Notes: generated by a model from the letters alone, not told the origin. 14,102 nt of DNA from Paracoccaceae bacterium (GCA_003250135.1 QKHF01000131.1:1-14102); one strand, 5' to 3'; counted from the first letter of the stretch, positions 1-6,943 are shown. Program-made: numbers and translations.

Positions 1-231
1 GGCGGCGGCGTGGTCGTGATCACCGACATGTTCGGCGGCACGCCCGCCAATCTGGCCATGGGCGCGCTTTCCTCGCCCAATGTCGAGGTGATCTACGGCG
101 CCAATCTGCCGCTTCTGGTCAAACTGGCGACACGCCGTGACGGCGAGCTTGAAAGCGCCGTCTCGCAGGCGCTGGAGGCGGGCCGCAAATACATCGACTC
201 CGCGGCCCATATTCTGCAATCCGGAAACTAA
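1..231 (+). CDS. PTS EIIA component, mannose family (ManX-type), 3' part only
   Basis: The left edge cuts this gene; 76 C-terminal residues remain, open from base 1 to TAA at 229-231. The stretch ITDMFGGTPANLAMG is the conserved block of the EIIA-Man fold, where the GGTP loop lies near the active site. The phospho-accepting histidine is near the N-terminus in this family and is outside the window. In alphaproteobacteria such soluble EIIA proteins usually sit between hprK and ptsH and act as phosphorylation-state regulators, not in sugar uptake. The HPr gene begins 62 bp downstream on the same strand, which fits that arrangement; the upstream neighbour cannot be seen. Family assignment is firm; the regulatory role is inferred from context. 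Confidence 0.88.
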   Translation, partial: GGGVVVITDMFGGTPANLAMGALSSPNVEVIYGANLPLLVKLATRRDGELESAVSQALEAGRKYIDSAAHILQSGN

Positions 232-293
232 CCTTTCCCGCGAGCGGCGGCGGGCCATTGCTCTTCCGCGCGGCGCGCCCTAGAAGGCCGCCC

Positions 294-566
294 ATGTCGG
301 AACGTCGTCGCCTTGAAATTTGCAACGCAAAGGGTTTGCACGCCCGCGCCTCGGCCAAATTCGTCGAGACGGCGGAGCGATTCAACGCGCGCGCGATCGT
401 GTCCAAGGACGGGCAGTCGGTGTCGGCCGATTCGATCATGGGCCTGCTGATGCTGGCCGCCAGCAAGGGCTGCGCGATCGAGGTGAGCGCCGAGGGGCCA
501 GACGCCGGGCCGCTGCTGGACGCGCTGGAAGAGCTGGTCGCGAACCGGTTCGGAGAGCGCGACTGA
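294..566 (+). CDS. ptsH: Phosphocarrier protein HPr
   Basis: A 90-residue protein of normal HPr length. It carries the active-site motif GLHARAS with the phosphorylatable His16, which accepts phosphate from Enzyme I and passes it to EIIA. It also has the regulatory-serine block SADSIMGLLML with Ser47, the residue that HPr kinase/phosphorylase modifies in species that have HprK. The ATG at 294 is preferred over the in-frame TTG at 258 because AGAAGG lies at 282-287, six bases before it, and the protein then starts just ahead of the first beta strand. It follows the EIIA gene and probably shares its transcript. A 5-bp GC stem (557-561 with 567-571) loops over the stop codon, without a T-tract. 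The next gene converges 6 bp away. Confidence 0.93.
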   Translation: MSERRRLEICNAKGLHARASAKFVETAERFNARAIVSKDGQSVSADSIMGLLMLAASKGCAIEVSAEGPDAGPLLDALEELVANRFGERD

Positions 567-572
567 CGCGCC

Positions 573-1193
573 CTATCCCCGCTTGGACAGCGCCGCGCAG
601 GCCCCGTGGCGCGGGCAATCCACCAGATGGTCGTTCACCATGCCGACCGCCTGCATGAAGGCGTAGACGATGGTCGGCCCGCAAAACTTGAAGCCCCGCG
701 CCTTCAGCGCCTTCGATATCTCCTTGCTGAGGGGCGTCTCCGCCGGCACCTCGGCCATCGAGGCGAAGCCATTCTGCAGCGGCCGGCCGTCGAGGAACTC
801 CCACAGGAATCGGTCGAAGCCGCCCTCGGCCTCGATCTCCTCCCACGCGCGGGCGTTTCCGATCGTCGCCTCGATCTTGCCGCGGTGGCGCACGACGCCG
901 GGATCGGCGAGAATTCGCGCCACGTCGGCCTCGCCATACCGGGCGACGCGCGCAGGGTCGAACCCATCGAACGCGGCGCGAAACGCATCCCGCTTCCTGA
1001 GAATGGTGATCCAGCTGAGCCCGGCCTGGAATCCGTCGAGAATCAATTTCTCCCACAGCGCGCGCGAGTCCCATTCGGGGACGCCCCACTCGCCGTCATG
1101 ATAGGCGACATAGAGCGGGTCCTCGCCGCACCAGGGACAGCGCGCGTCGGCGGGCCCGGCCGCCTCGCCCATCTCTTTCGCATTTGAACTCAT
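573..1193 (-). CDS. tag: DNA-3-methyladenine glycosylase I
   Basis: A 206-residue homologue of E. coli Tag, the base-excision enzyme that removes 3-methyladenine from alkylated DNA. The family zinc ligands are all present: Cys19 and His32 at the N-terminus (CPWCG, then YHDGEWG) and His189 and Cys193 near the C-terminus (NDHLVDC). The core blocks QAGLSWITIL, HRGKIEATIGNARA and GFKFCGPTIVYAFMQAVG follow the family closely. Asp53 stands where E. coli has the base-recognition Glu38; this acidic swap is, as far as I recall, common in proteobacterial relatives. Start choice is uncertain: the ATG at 1193 has no clear ribosome site, and an in-frame ATG at 1172 would also keep every conserved residue. 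Convergent with ptsH, divergent from the GGDEF-EAL gene. Confidence 0.93.
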   Translation of the reverse strand: MSSNAKEMGEAAGPADARCPWCGEDPLYVAYHDGEWGVPEWDSRALWEKLILDGFQAGLSWITILRKRDAFRAAFDGFDPARVARYGEADVARILADPGVVRHRGKIEATIGNARAWEEIEAEGGFDRFLWEFLDGRPLQNGFASMAEVPAETPLSKEISKALKARGFKFCGPTIVYAFMQAVGMVNDHLVDCPRHGACAALSKRG

Positions 1194-1196
1194 CGC

Positions 1197-1225
1197 TTGA
1201 CCCAGGAATAAAACATTTATAGAAC
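1197..1225 (+). promoter_or_regulatory. Candidate sigma-70 promoter for the GGDEF-EAL gene
   Basis: TTGACC (1197-1202), a 17-base spacer and TAGAAC (1220-1225) match the housekeeping consensus at 5 of 6 and 4 of 6 bases. They lie in the AT-rich gap 1194-1321 that separates two divergent genes. Transcription would start near 1232 and leave a leader of about 90 bases before the ATG at 1322. No equally good minus-strand promoter for tag was found in the gap. Judged by eye only. Confidence 0.4.
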
Positions 1226-1321
1226 ATTAACGGTACATATCAGGATAAACTCGCCAATTCCAGCGTTAATCTTTCGGTCATGATGGCGAACTAGCGTCAA
1301 CTCAGTTGGAGGGTTGCGACG

Positions 1322-2998
1322 ATGCCGGCACGCGACAGGCGCAACGCGCCGATCACGCGGCGACCAGAGCGGTCGGCCGATGTCGCGCGCGGCGCCTCGC
1401 CTCCCCGTCTTGTCCTCTGGCGTCTGGACGCCGAGGGGTGCTGGCCCGGCGCGGACCCGGTCGATCCGTTTCAGTTAGAGGCGCAGGCCCTGTTCGCCGA
1501 TCCCGCCGCGGCCCGCGCCCGGCGCGCATGGGCGGAACGGCCGGAGCGCCTCGCGGAATTCAACCTCACCCATTCTGCCCCCGGCGATCGGAAGATCGTC
1601 GAGTGGTCCGTCGCGCTCGATGCGTCAGGCGGCGACGCGCCAGCCTTCGCGACGGTGTTCCATCTGTCGTCCGAACGCGAGACCCGCTCGACGGACATGC
1701 TGTCGAACCGGCGCGCCCGCCAGGTCCTGCGGCGCCGACTTGAGGCCGCGATCAATGCGGGCGGTCCCAGCGCCAGCGTGGCGTTCGGCGTCGACAATCT
1801 GAGTGAGCTGAACCAGATCTACGGCTTCGACGTCGCTGACGCGGTGCTGGGCGAAGTCGCGGCGCGGATTCGCGCGGCGGCCGGACGGGAGTCGCGCGGA
1901 AGCGCCACCATCCGGCATCTCTCCGGCTCCAAGTTCGGACTCGTCGCATCGGGCGCGGACGGCGCCGCAGCGCGGCGCATTGCGGAGGCCGCGCAGAACG
2001 CGGTGGCGGCCGCCCCGATCCGCACCAATAAGGGCGGCGTAGCCGCGACGGTATCCGCGGGCGTCGCGACGCAAGAGGCCGTCGCGCTGGACAGCGCCGC
2101 GACGGTGCGCGACCGGGCGGGAGAGATAATGGCGCGCGCGCTGGACGTGCTTTCCTCGGCGCGTCGGGTCGGCCCTTCCGGCCTGAAGGAAGCGCGGCTG
2201 GACGCCGACCCTGACAGGCTGCTCGACGAGCGCCGCCGCATCGCGCAGGAGGCCATGGCGGCGCTGGAGGCCGGCCGGATCGGCGTCGCGTTTCAGCCCA
2301 TCGTCGCCAGCGCCTCTCGCCGACCTGCCTTTCACGAATGCCTTGCGCGGATCCTCCGGACAGACGGCTCCATCGCGCCGGCGGGCGGCTTCATTCCGGT
2401 GATCGAGCAGCTTGGTCAGGTGCGGCTTCTGGACCGGCGCATGCTGAGCGCCGTGTTCGACGCGTTGGAGGACGCCGCGCGGGCGCGCCTCTCGCTCAAT
2501 GTCTCGGCGCAGACCCTGCGCGACGCGGAATGGCTGTCGCTGTTCCGGCGGCGGGCGGCGGACGCGCCCCGCGCGGCGGAGCGGCTGATCGTGGAGATCA
2601 CCGAAAGCTCGGCCAGCGGCGACCCGGCCGCGGCCAGGGCCTTCATGGACGCGGTCCGAGCCCAGGGCGCCGCCTTTGCGCTGGATGATTTCGGCGCGGG
2701 CTATACGGCGCTGCGGCAGCTCAGAGACTTCCGCTTCGATTTCCTGAAAATCGACGGCTCATTCGTCTCCGGCGTCGCCGCCAATCCCGACAACCGCCTG
2801 TTCATCAGGGTCATGGCCGAGATCGCGCAGCATTTCGAGATGGCGACGGTGGCTGAGTTCGTGGAGACCGAAGCCGACGCCGAGACGCTCGCCGATCTGT
2901 CGATCACCTATCAGCAGGGATATCTGCACGGCCCCCCGTCCATGGAGCTGTCGGACGGGACTCAAGCGGCAAAGATTGCGGGCGCGCTTTCGGCGTGA
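1322..2998 (+). CDS. Degenerate GGDEF / intact EAL protein, probable c-di-GMP phosphodiesterase
   Basis: A 558-residue protein with no membrane segment, so probably cytosolic. Residues 1 to about 125 resemble no domain I recognise. A GGDEF-type domain follows (about 130-290), but its signature is SGSKF at 201-205, so diguanylate cyclase activity is very unlikely. The EAL domain (about 315-555) keeps the metal and catalytic residues: Glu339 in the variant motif ECL, Asn393 in LNVS, Glu425 in EITE, Asp455-Asp456 in LDDFG, Lys476 in LKID, Glu512 in AEFVET and Gln532 in QQGY. It should therefore hydrolyse c-di-GMP to pGpG, with the dead GGDEF domain possibly serving as a GTP-sensing or interaction module, as known for some composite proteins. 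GGAGGG at 1308-1313 supports the ATG start. It converges on phaR. Confidence 0.88.
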   Translation: MPARDRRNAPITRRPERSADVARGASPPRLVLWRLDAEGCWPGADPVDPFQLEAQALFADPAAARARRAWAERPERLAEFNLTHSAPGDRKIVEWSVALDASGGDAPAFATVFHLSSERETRSTDMLSNRRARQVLRRRLEAAINAGGPSASVAFGVDNLSELNQIYGFDVADAVLGEVAARIRAAAGRESRGSATIRHLSGSKFGLVASGADGAAARRIAEAAQNAVAAAPIRTNKGGVAATVSAGVATQEAVALDSAATVRDRAGEIMARALDVLSSARRVGPSGLKEARLDADPDRLLDERRRIAQEAMAALEAGRIGVAFQPIVASASRRPAFHECLARILRTDGSIAPAGGFIPVIEQLGQVRLLDRRMLSAVFDALEDAARARLSLNVSAQTLRDAEWLSLFRRRAADAPRAAERLIVEITESSASGDPAAARAFMDAVRAQGAAFALDDFGAGYTALRQLRDFRFDFLKIDGSFVSGVAANPDNRLFIRVMAEIAQHFEMATVAEFVETEADAETLADLSITYQQGYLHGPPSMELSDGTQAAKIAGALSA

Positions 2999-3008
2999 TC
3001 GCGCCCGC
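2978..3008. terminator. GC-rich hairpin between convergent genes, possible terminator
   Basis: Perfect 9-bp arms GCGGGCGCG (2978-2986) and CGCGCCCGC (3000-3008) flank a 13-base loop that contains the stop codon of the GGDEF-EAL gene. The stem lies between two convergent genes, where a bidirectional stop would be useful. Neither side has a proper T-tract, so it is at best a weak intrinsic terminator; chance pairing in GC-rich DNA is possible. Confidence 0.35.
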
Positions 3009-3017
3009 GGATCGAAG

Positions 3018-3632
3018 TCAGGATTTCTTGGCGATGTCTTCGAGTTTGCTCTGCATCTCGCGCAGTTGCGCCTTCAGAGTCTCCAGATCGTCGCTGCTTC
3101 CGGTCGGCTTGGCGCTCAGCTCCGCGCCGGCCGGAGCGTCGAAGCCCTGAACCGGACCGCCCGCGCCCTGTGCAAAGGGCGAGAACATGCGCATCGCGTT
3201 CTCGAACCACTCCATGTTGGTGCGGGCGAGCGATTCGAAATTGGCGAGCGCAGGATTGGCGCCGAAGGCGGCGTGCATCTGCTCGCGCATTTTCTCCTGG
3301 TTGCGCGCGAAGGTGTTCATCGACGCTTCCAGATAGCTGGGCACGACGCCCTGCAGCGTGTCGCCGTAAAGCCGGATCAGCTGGCGCAGGAAATTCGTGG
3401 GCAGCATGGACTGCCCCTTCGCCTCTTCCTCGAAGATGATCTGGGTCAGCACCGACCGGGTGATGTCGTCGCCGCTCTTCGCGTCGTAAACGACGAAGTC
3501 CTGTCCCTCTCGAACCATTTCGGCCAGGTGATCGAGCGTCACGTAACTGCTCTTGGCCGTGTTGTAGAGTCGGCGGTTGGCGTATTTCTTAATTGTAACC
3601 GGAGCTTTCGCTTCAGTCTTGTCGGCGGCCAT
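3018..3632 (-). CDS. phaR: Polyhydroxyalkanoate synthesis repressor PhaR
   Basis: A 204-residue protein that starts with the DNA-binding domain of PHA/PHB accumulation regulators (about 12-72), recognisable from TIKKYANRRLYNTAKSSYVT. The middle part (SYLEASMNTFARNQEKMREQM and following) matches the family's PHB-associated region, and residues 181-204 form a probable coiled coil. In characterised species PhaR binds both DNA and PHB granules: it represses phasin genes and itself until polymer sequesters it. The ATG at 3632 is chosen over the longer frame from 3716 because the homology begins directly after it and GAAAGGTG (plus strand 3640-3647) precedes it. It is divergent from the aldehyde dehydrogenase gene. 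An inverted repeat 72-121 bp upstream may be its autoregulatory operator. Confidence 0.93.
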   Translation of the reverse strand: MAADKTEAKAPVTIKKYANRRLYNTAKSSYVTLDHLAEMVREGQDFVVYDAKSGDDITRSVLTQIIFEEEAKGQSMLPTNFLRQLIRLYGDTLQGVVPSYLEASMNTFARNQEKMREQMHAAFGANPALANFESLARTNMEWFENAMRMFSPFAQGAGGPVQGFDAPAGAELSAKPTGSSDDLETLKAQLREMQSKLEDIAKKS

Positions 3633-3703
3633 GCCGTTGCACCTTTCAAATTCGCGCGAGGATGTGCGGCCTCGCTTCTTCACTATGGTTTTCGCACTTG
3701 GAG

Positions 3704-3753
3704 GTGTGCGCCGCAATGTAAAATCGCCGCAGCGCCGCCATTGCGGTGCACAC
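3704..3753. promoter_or_regulatory. Inverted repeat upstream of phaR, putative PhaR operator
   Basis: Arms GTGTGCGCCGCAATG (3704-3718) and CATTGCGGTGCACAC (3739-3753) are complementary at 14 of 15 positions across a 20-base spacer. Each arm contains a TGC-N3-GCA core (3707-3715 and 3742-3750), with centres 35 bp apart. As I recall the literature, alphaproteobacterial PhaR recognises CTGC-N3-GCAG or CTGC-N4-GCAG; the inner six bases match here, the outer C and G do not. A weak minus-strand promoter may overlap the distal arm: TTGGCC (3774-3779), 18 bases, TAGTGT (3750-3755). That geometry would suit autorepression of phaR. Divergent control of the gene starting at 4120 is possible but distant. 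Confidence 0.5.
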
Positions 3754-4119
3754 TACCTTGATTGACGGGCGAAGGCCAACCACCCGGAGTAAGAAAATTA
3801 CCCGCGGCGCCTGCGAATTTCGCGTCGCACCATGCCAATTTCGGCGATTTCCGCGCGTATTCGGCCGGGACGCCCCCGCGAGCGCGCGCAGCGCAGGCCC
3901 GGCGCGCCCAACGAGGCCTGCTGATTCTCTCTGACCCGGCCGGGTTCGCGGCCGCGGAACCAGCGCTCTTGGCGTGCGCCCAGTTGAACTTAATCCGCGT
4001 ATGCGCCAAAAGCACGGTCGGAGAAGCGGGCTGCGCCGCTTTGGGGAGATTCGACCGTCGGCCGCGCTGAGGACCTCGCAGCCTCGCGCGTGCGCGCAGA
4101 GTTTGAATGGAGCACACAC
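3754..4119. other. Rest of the phaR-aldehyde dehydrogenase intergenic region
   Basis: About 366 bp without a credible gene. Open frames crossing it have Arg/Ala/Pro-rich translations without recognisable domains and look like GC artefacts. Visible structure: a 12-bp perfect palindrome ACCCGGCCGGGT at 3934-3945, which runs into a second GC-rich dyad GGTTC...GAACC at 3943-3961 with the palindrome GCGGCCGC inside it. GGAG at 4109-4112 is the ribosome site of the downstream gene. I could not identify a convincing promoter, a known riboswitch fold or a small RNA. A long structured leader for the aldehyde dehydrogenase mRNA is one reading. Confidence 0.4.
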
Positions 4120-5490
4120 ATGAGCACTGAAGACACCTCGATCGCCGCGTATATGGAGCGTGCGCGCAAAGCGCTCGGGATCATGCATGGCAAGACGCAG
4201 GAGGAGGTCGACGAGATCACCCGCGTTCTGGCGAAGGTGGTCAACGACAACGCGGAGCTTCTGGCGACCATGGCGGTCGAAGAGACCCGCATGGGCAACG
4301 TCAAGGACAAGATCATCAAGTGCCATATGAAGTCCCAGCTGATCTGGCACGATCTGAAGAACAAGAAGACCGTGGGCGTGATCCGCGAGGACAAGGAGAG
4401 CGGGCTGGTCGAGATCGCCGAGCCGGTCGGCGTCGTCGCCGCCCTGATCCCGACCACCAACCCCAAGGTCACCGCGATGTCGAACGCCATGTTCGCCATC
4501 AAGGGACGCAACGTCATCATCATGTCGCCGCATCCGCGCGCGCTGAACACCATCAAGAAGACGGTGGAGCTGATGAACGAGGCGGGCGCCAAGGTCGGCC
4601 TGCCCGAGAACGCGATCCAGCTGATCACCGATCCCAGCGTCGAGAAGACCAATGATCTGATGCGCGAGGTCGATGTGGTGCTGGCCACCGGCGGCTCGGC
4701 CATGGTCAAGGCGGCCTATTCCAGCGGCAAGCCCTCTTACGGCGTCGGCCCGGGCAACGTTCCGGTCATCATCGACGAGGGCGCGGACGTCGACGCGGCG
4801 GTCGCCGACATCGTCGTCGGCAAGGCCTATGACAACGGCCTGATCTGCGCCTCGGAGCAGGCGATCATGATCAAGCCGGAGATGTCCGACGCGATCAAGG
4901 CGAGCTTCGAGCGGAACGGCGCCTACGTCATCCACGACCGCGAGGAGCGCCGCAAGCTGAAGGACCTGATGTGGGTCGACGGCCACCTGAACCCGGACAT
5001 CATCGGCCAGTCCGCCGGCAAGATCGCCAAGATGGCGGGAATCGATCTGCCGAATGACGACATCAAGATCCTCATCGTCGAAGAGGACAAGATCAGCCCG
5101 GATGAGGTGTTCTCGAAGGAGAAGATGAGCCCGGTGCTCGCGCTCTATGAGTACGACACCTTCCCGCAGGCCATCGACCTGTCGCTGGCGATCATCAAGA
5201 ACGGCGGCATCGGCCACACCGCGGGCATCCACACCCCGAACAAGGATCATGCGCGCGAGTTCGCCATGCGCATGCCGGCGAGCCGCGTGATCGTCAACGC
5301 CTGCACCGCCACCACCGCCGGCGGATCCAAGCAGAACGCCCTGATCCCGACCACGACCATGGGCTGCGGGTCCTGGGGCAACAACTCCACCTCGGACAAT
5401 GTCAGCGCCGAGCACCTGATCACCGTGAAGCGGATGGCCTTCAAGCACGACCATCCGCTCGACACCACGAACGTATTCGAAAAAGACTGA
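4120..5490 (+). CDS. CoA-acylating aldehyde dehydrogenase (EutE/SucD/SauS type)
   Basis: A 456-residue cytosolic enzyme of the family that oxidises an aldehyde with NAD(P)+ and coenzyme A to an acyl-CoA. Catalytic Cys243 lies in YDNGLICASEQ, the signature shared by AdhE, EutE, succinate-semialdehyde (SucD) and sulfoacetaldehyde (SauS) dehydrogenases. Other family blocks are IPTTNPK, SPHPRA, GVGPGNVP and GGIGHTAGIHT. The closing part TTTMGCGSWGNNSTSDN is also typical. Substrate cannot be settled by eye: acetaldehyde, succinate semialdehyde and sulfoacetaldehyde are all possible. GGAG at 4109-4112 favours the ATG at 4120 over the GTG at 4090. It has its own terminator, so it is a single-gene unit between phaR and phaAB. 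Lysine codons are almost all AAG and isoleucine codons mostly ATC, suggesting high expression. No targeting or shell-encapsulation peptide is evident. Confidence 0.85.
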   Translation: MSTEDTSIAAYMERARKALGIMHGKTQEEVDEITRVLAKVVNDNAELLATMAVEETRMGNVKDKIIKCHMKSQLIWHDLKNKKTVGVIREDKESGLVEIAEPVGVVAALIPTTNPKVTAMSNAMFAIKGRNVIIMSPHPRALNTIKKTVELMNEAGAKVGLPENAIQLITDPSVEKTNDLMREVDVVLATGGSAMVKAAYSSGKPSYGVGPGNVPVIIDEGADVDAAVADIVVGKAYDNGLICASEQAIMIKPEMSDAIKASFERNGAYVIHDREERRKLKDLMWVDGHLNPDIIGQSAGKIAKMAGIDLPNDDIKILIVEEDKISPDEVFSKEKMSPVLALYEYDTFPQAIDLSLAIIKNGGIGHTAGIHTPNKDHAREFAMRMPASRVIVNACTATTAGGSKQNALIPTTTMGCGSWGNNSTSDNVSAEHLITVKRMAFKHDHPLDTTNVFEKD

Positions 5491-5504
5491 GACTAAGGAC
5501 CGCG

Positions 5505-5534
5505 AAGGCCGCTCCCAACAGGGAGCGGCCTTTT
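5505..5534 (+). terminator. Intrinsic terminator of the aldehyde dehydrogenase gene
   Basis: Perfect 12-bp arms AAGGCCGCTCCC (5505-5516) and GGGAGCGGCCTT (5521-5532) close on the loop AACA, with TTTT at 5531-5534. It lies 15 bp after the stop codon and about 200 bp before phaA, separating the two transcription units. No clear promoter for phaA could be read in 5535-5730. Confidence 0.9.
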
Positions 5535-5730
5535 CCAACAAAGGGTTGGCGTCTGAACCAGCGGCGGTCTGGAGCCGTACGGGACATGCGTCACACAACC
5601 CTAAATCGGCTTCGCGACGATTCGCCGTATAGGCCCCGCCGCATCGCCGTCGCAAACCCACCAGACGTATGCATGAAGCATCGAACGGTCGCCTAAAACG
5701 CGCGATCGACCGGATAGGAGGAGAAATTCC

Positions 5731-6903
5731 GTGACTAACATCGTCATCGCGTCAGCCGCGCGCACCCCCGTAGGGTCATTCAGCGGGGCGTTCGCCAACA
5801 CATCGGCCGTCGATCTGGGCGTCGTGGCCGTGCAGGCGGCTCTTGACCGCGCCGGCGTCGCCGCCGCCGACGTGTCCGAGACCATCCTGGGCCAGGTCCT
5901 GACCGCGGGCACCGGCCAGAACCCCGCCCGCCAGACGCATATCAAGGCCGGCCTGCCGACGGAGTCCTCGGCCTGGACCATCAACCAGGTCTGCGGCTCG
6001 GGCCTGCGCGCCGTCGCGCTGGGCGCCCAGCACATCATGCTCGGCGACGCCGACATCATCGTCGCGGGCGGGCAGGAGAGCATGTCGCTGTCGCCGCACT
6101 GCGCCTATCTGCGCGCCGGTCAGAAGATGGGCGACATGAAGCTGGTCGACACCATGATCAAGGACGGCCTGTGGGACGCCTTCAACGGCTATCACATGGG
6201 CACGACCGCCGAGAACGTCGCCAAGCAGTGGCAGATCGGTCGCGAGCAGCAGGACGAGTTCGCCGTCGCCTCGCAGAACAAGGCCGAGGCCGCCCAGAAG
6301 GCCGGCAAGTTCGCCGACGAGATCGCCGCGGTGACGCTGAAGACCCGCAAGGGCGACGTCGTCGTCGATCAGGACGAGTACATCCGTCACGGCGCCACCG
6401 TGGAGAACATGGCGAAGCTGCGCCCGGCCTTCGACAAGGAAGGCTCGGTCACCGCGGGCAACGCCTCGGGCCTGAATGACGGCGCCGCGGTGGTCGTGCT
6501 GATGACCGAAGAGGAAGCCGCGAAGCGGGGCATCACGCCGCTGGCGCGCATCGCCAGCTATGCGACCGCCGGCCTTGATCCGTCGATCATGGGCACCGGT
6601 CCGATCCCGGCGTCCCGCAAGGCGCTGGCCAAGGCCGGCTGGAAGGTCGATGATCTGGATCTCGTCGAGGCCAACGAGGCCTTCGCCGCGCAGGCCTGCG
6701 CGGTCAACAAGGACATGGGCTGGAACCCGGACATCGTGAACGTCAATGGCGGCGCGATCGCCATCGGCCACCCGATCGGCGCTTCGGGCTGCCGCGTCCT
6801 GAACACGCTGCTGTTCGAGATGAAGCGCCGCGACGCCAAGAAGGGCATCGCCACGCTTTGCATCGGCGGCGGCATGGGCGTCGCTCTCTGCGTCGAGCGC
6901 TGA
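5731..6903 (+). CDS. phaA: Acetyl-CoA acetyltransferase (beta-ketothiolase) PhaA
   Basis: A 390-residue biosynthetic thiolase of the usual length. It condenses two acetyl-CoA into acetoacetyl-CoA, the first step of PHB synthesis. Catalytic residues are in place: Cys88 (NQVCGSGLRA) as acyl carrier, His347 (GGAIAIGHPIGASG) and Cys377 (CIGGGMG). The start is GTG at 5731, backed by a strong AGGAGG at 5716-5721, nine bases away. phaB follows 83 bp downstream on the same strand with no terminator between, so the two probably form an operon; that neighbour and the nearby phaR are why PHB synthesis is preferred over fatty-acid degradation. Codon use is strongly biased, as in the preceding gene. A small dyad ATGC-N5-GCAT at 5669-5681 lies upstream but is too weak to call an operator. 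Confidence 0.94.
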   Translation: MTNIVIASAARTPVGSFSGAFANTSAVDLGVVAVQAALDRAGVAAADVSETILGQVLTAGTGQNPARQTHIKAGLPTESSAWTINQVCGSGLRAVALGAQHIMLGDADIIVAGGQESMSLSPHCAYLRAGQKMGDMKLVDTMIKDGLWDAFNGYHMGTTAENVAKQWQIGREQQDEFAVASQNKAEAAQKAGKFADEIAAVTLKTRKGDVVVDQDEYIRHGATVENMAKLRPAFDKEGSVTAGNASGLNDGAAVVVLMTEEEAAKRGITPLARIASYATAGLDPSIMGTGPIPASRKALAKAGWKVDDLDLVEANEAFAAQACAVNKDMGWNPDIVNVNGGAIAIGHPIGASGCRVLNTLLFEMKRRDAKKGIATLCIGGGMGVALCVER

Positions 6904-6918
6904 TCCCCACACGCATTC

Positions 6919-6943
6919 GGGCGGCGGCCTTCGGGCCCCGCCC
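6919..6943 (+). other. Intercistronic UUCG hairpin between phaA and phaB
   Basis: GGGCGG (6919-6924) and GGCC (6926-6929) pair with GGCC (6934-6937) and CCGCCC (6938-6943), giving a 10-bp stem with one bulged C (6925). The loop is C(TTCG)G, an exceptionally stable tetraloop in RNA. No T-tract follows (CCTTCAATAAC), so it is probably an mRNA-stability or attenuation element and not a terminator. It shares the 12-base core GGCCTTCGGGCC with the terminator after phaB. Confidence 0.55.

Noticed and set aside
1024..1044. Asp53 in place of the E. coli Tag Glu38 as a possible altered specificity
   Set aside because: The change is conservative and the DGFQAGLSW form is, as far as I recall, common in proteobacterial Tag proteins, so it is not a novelty.
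1226..1270. TTAA half-sites resembling CtrA boxes in the tag/GGDEF-EAL gap
   Set aside because: No TTAA-N7-TTAA spacing is met; isolated half-sites are uninformative in AT-rich promoter DNA.
3762..4070. A 102-codon plus-strand frame in the phaR-aldehyde dehydrogenase gap
   Set aside because: Non-ATG start without ribosome site, Ala/Arg-rich translation without recognisable domain; treated as non-coding.
3646..5661. A 671-codon open frame on the minus strand across the aldehyde dehydrogenase gene
   Set aside because: Composition is Asp/Arg/Leu/His-rich with no domain, as expected opposite a high-GC gene; the plus-strand frame has full family conservation and its own ribosome site and terminator.
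5669..5681. ATGC-N5-GCAT dyad upstream of phaA as a PhaR operator
   Set aside because: Spacing of five does not match the N3/N4 preference recalled for PhaR and the arms are only four bases.
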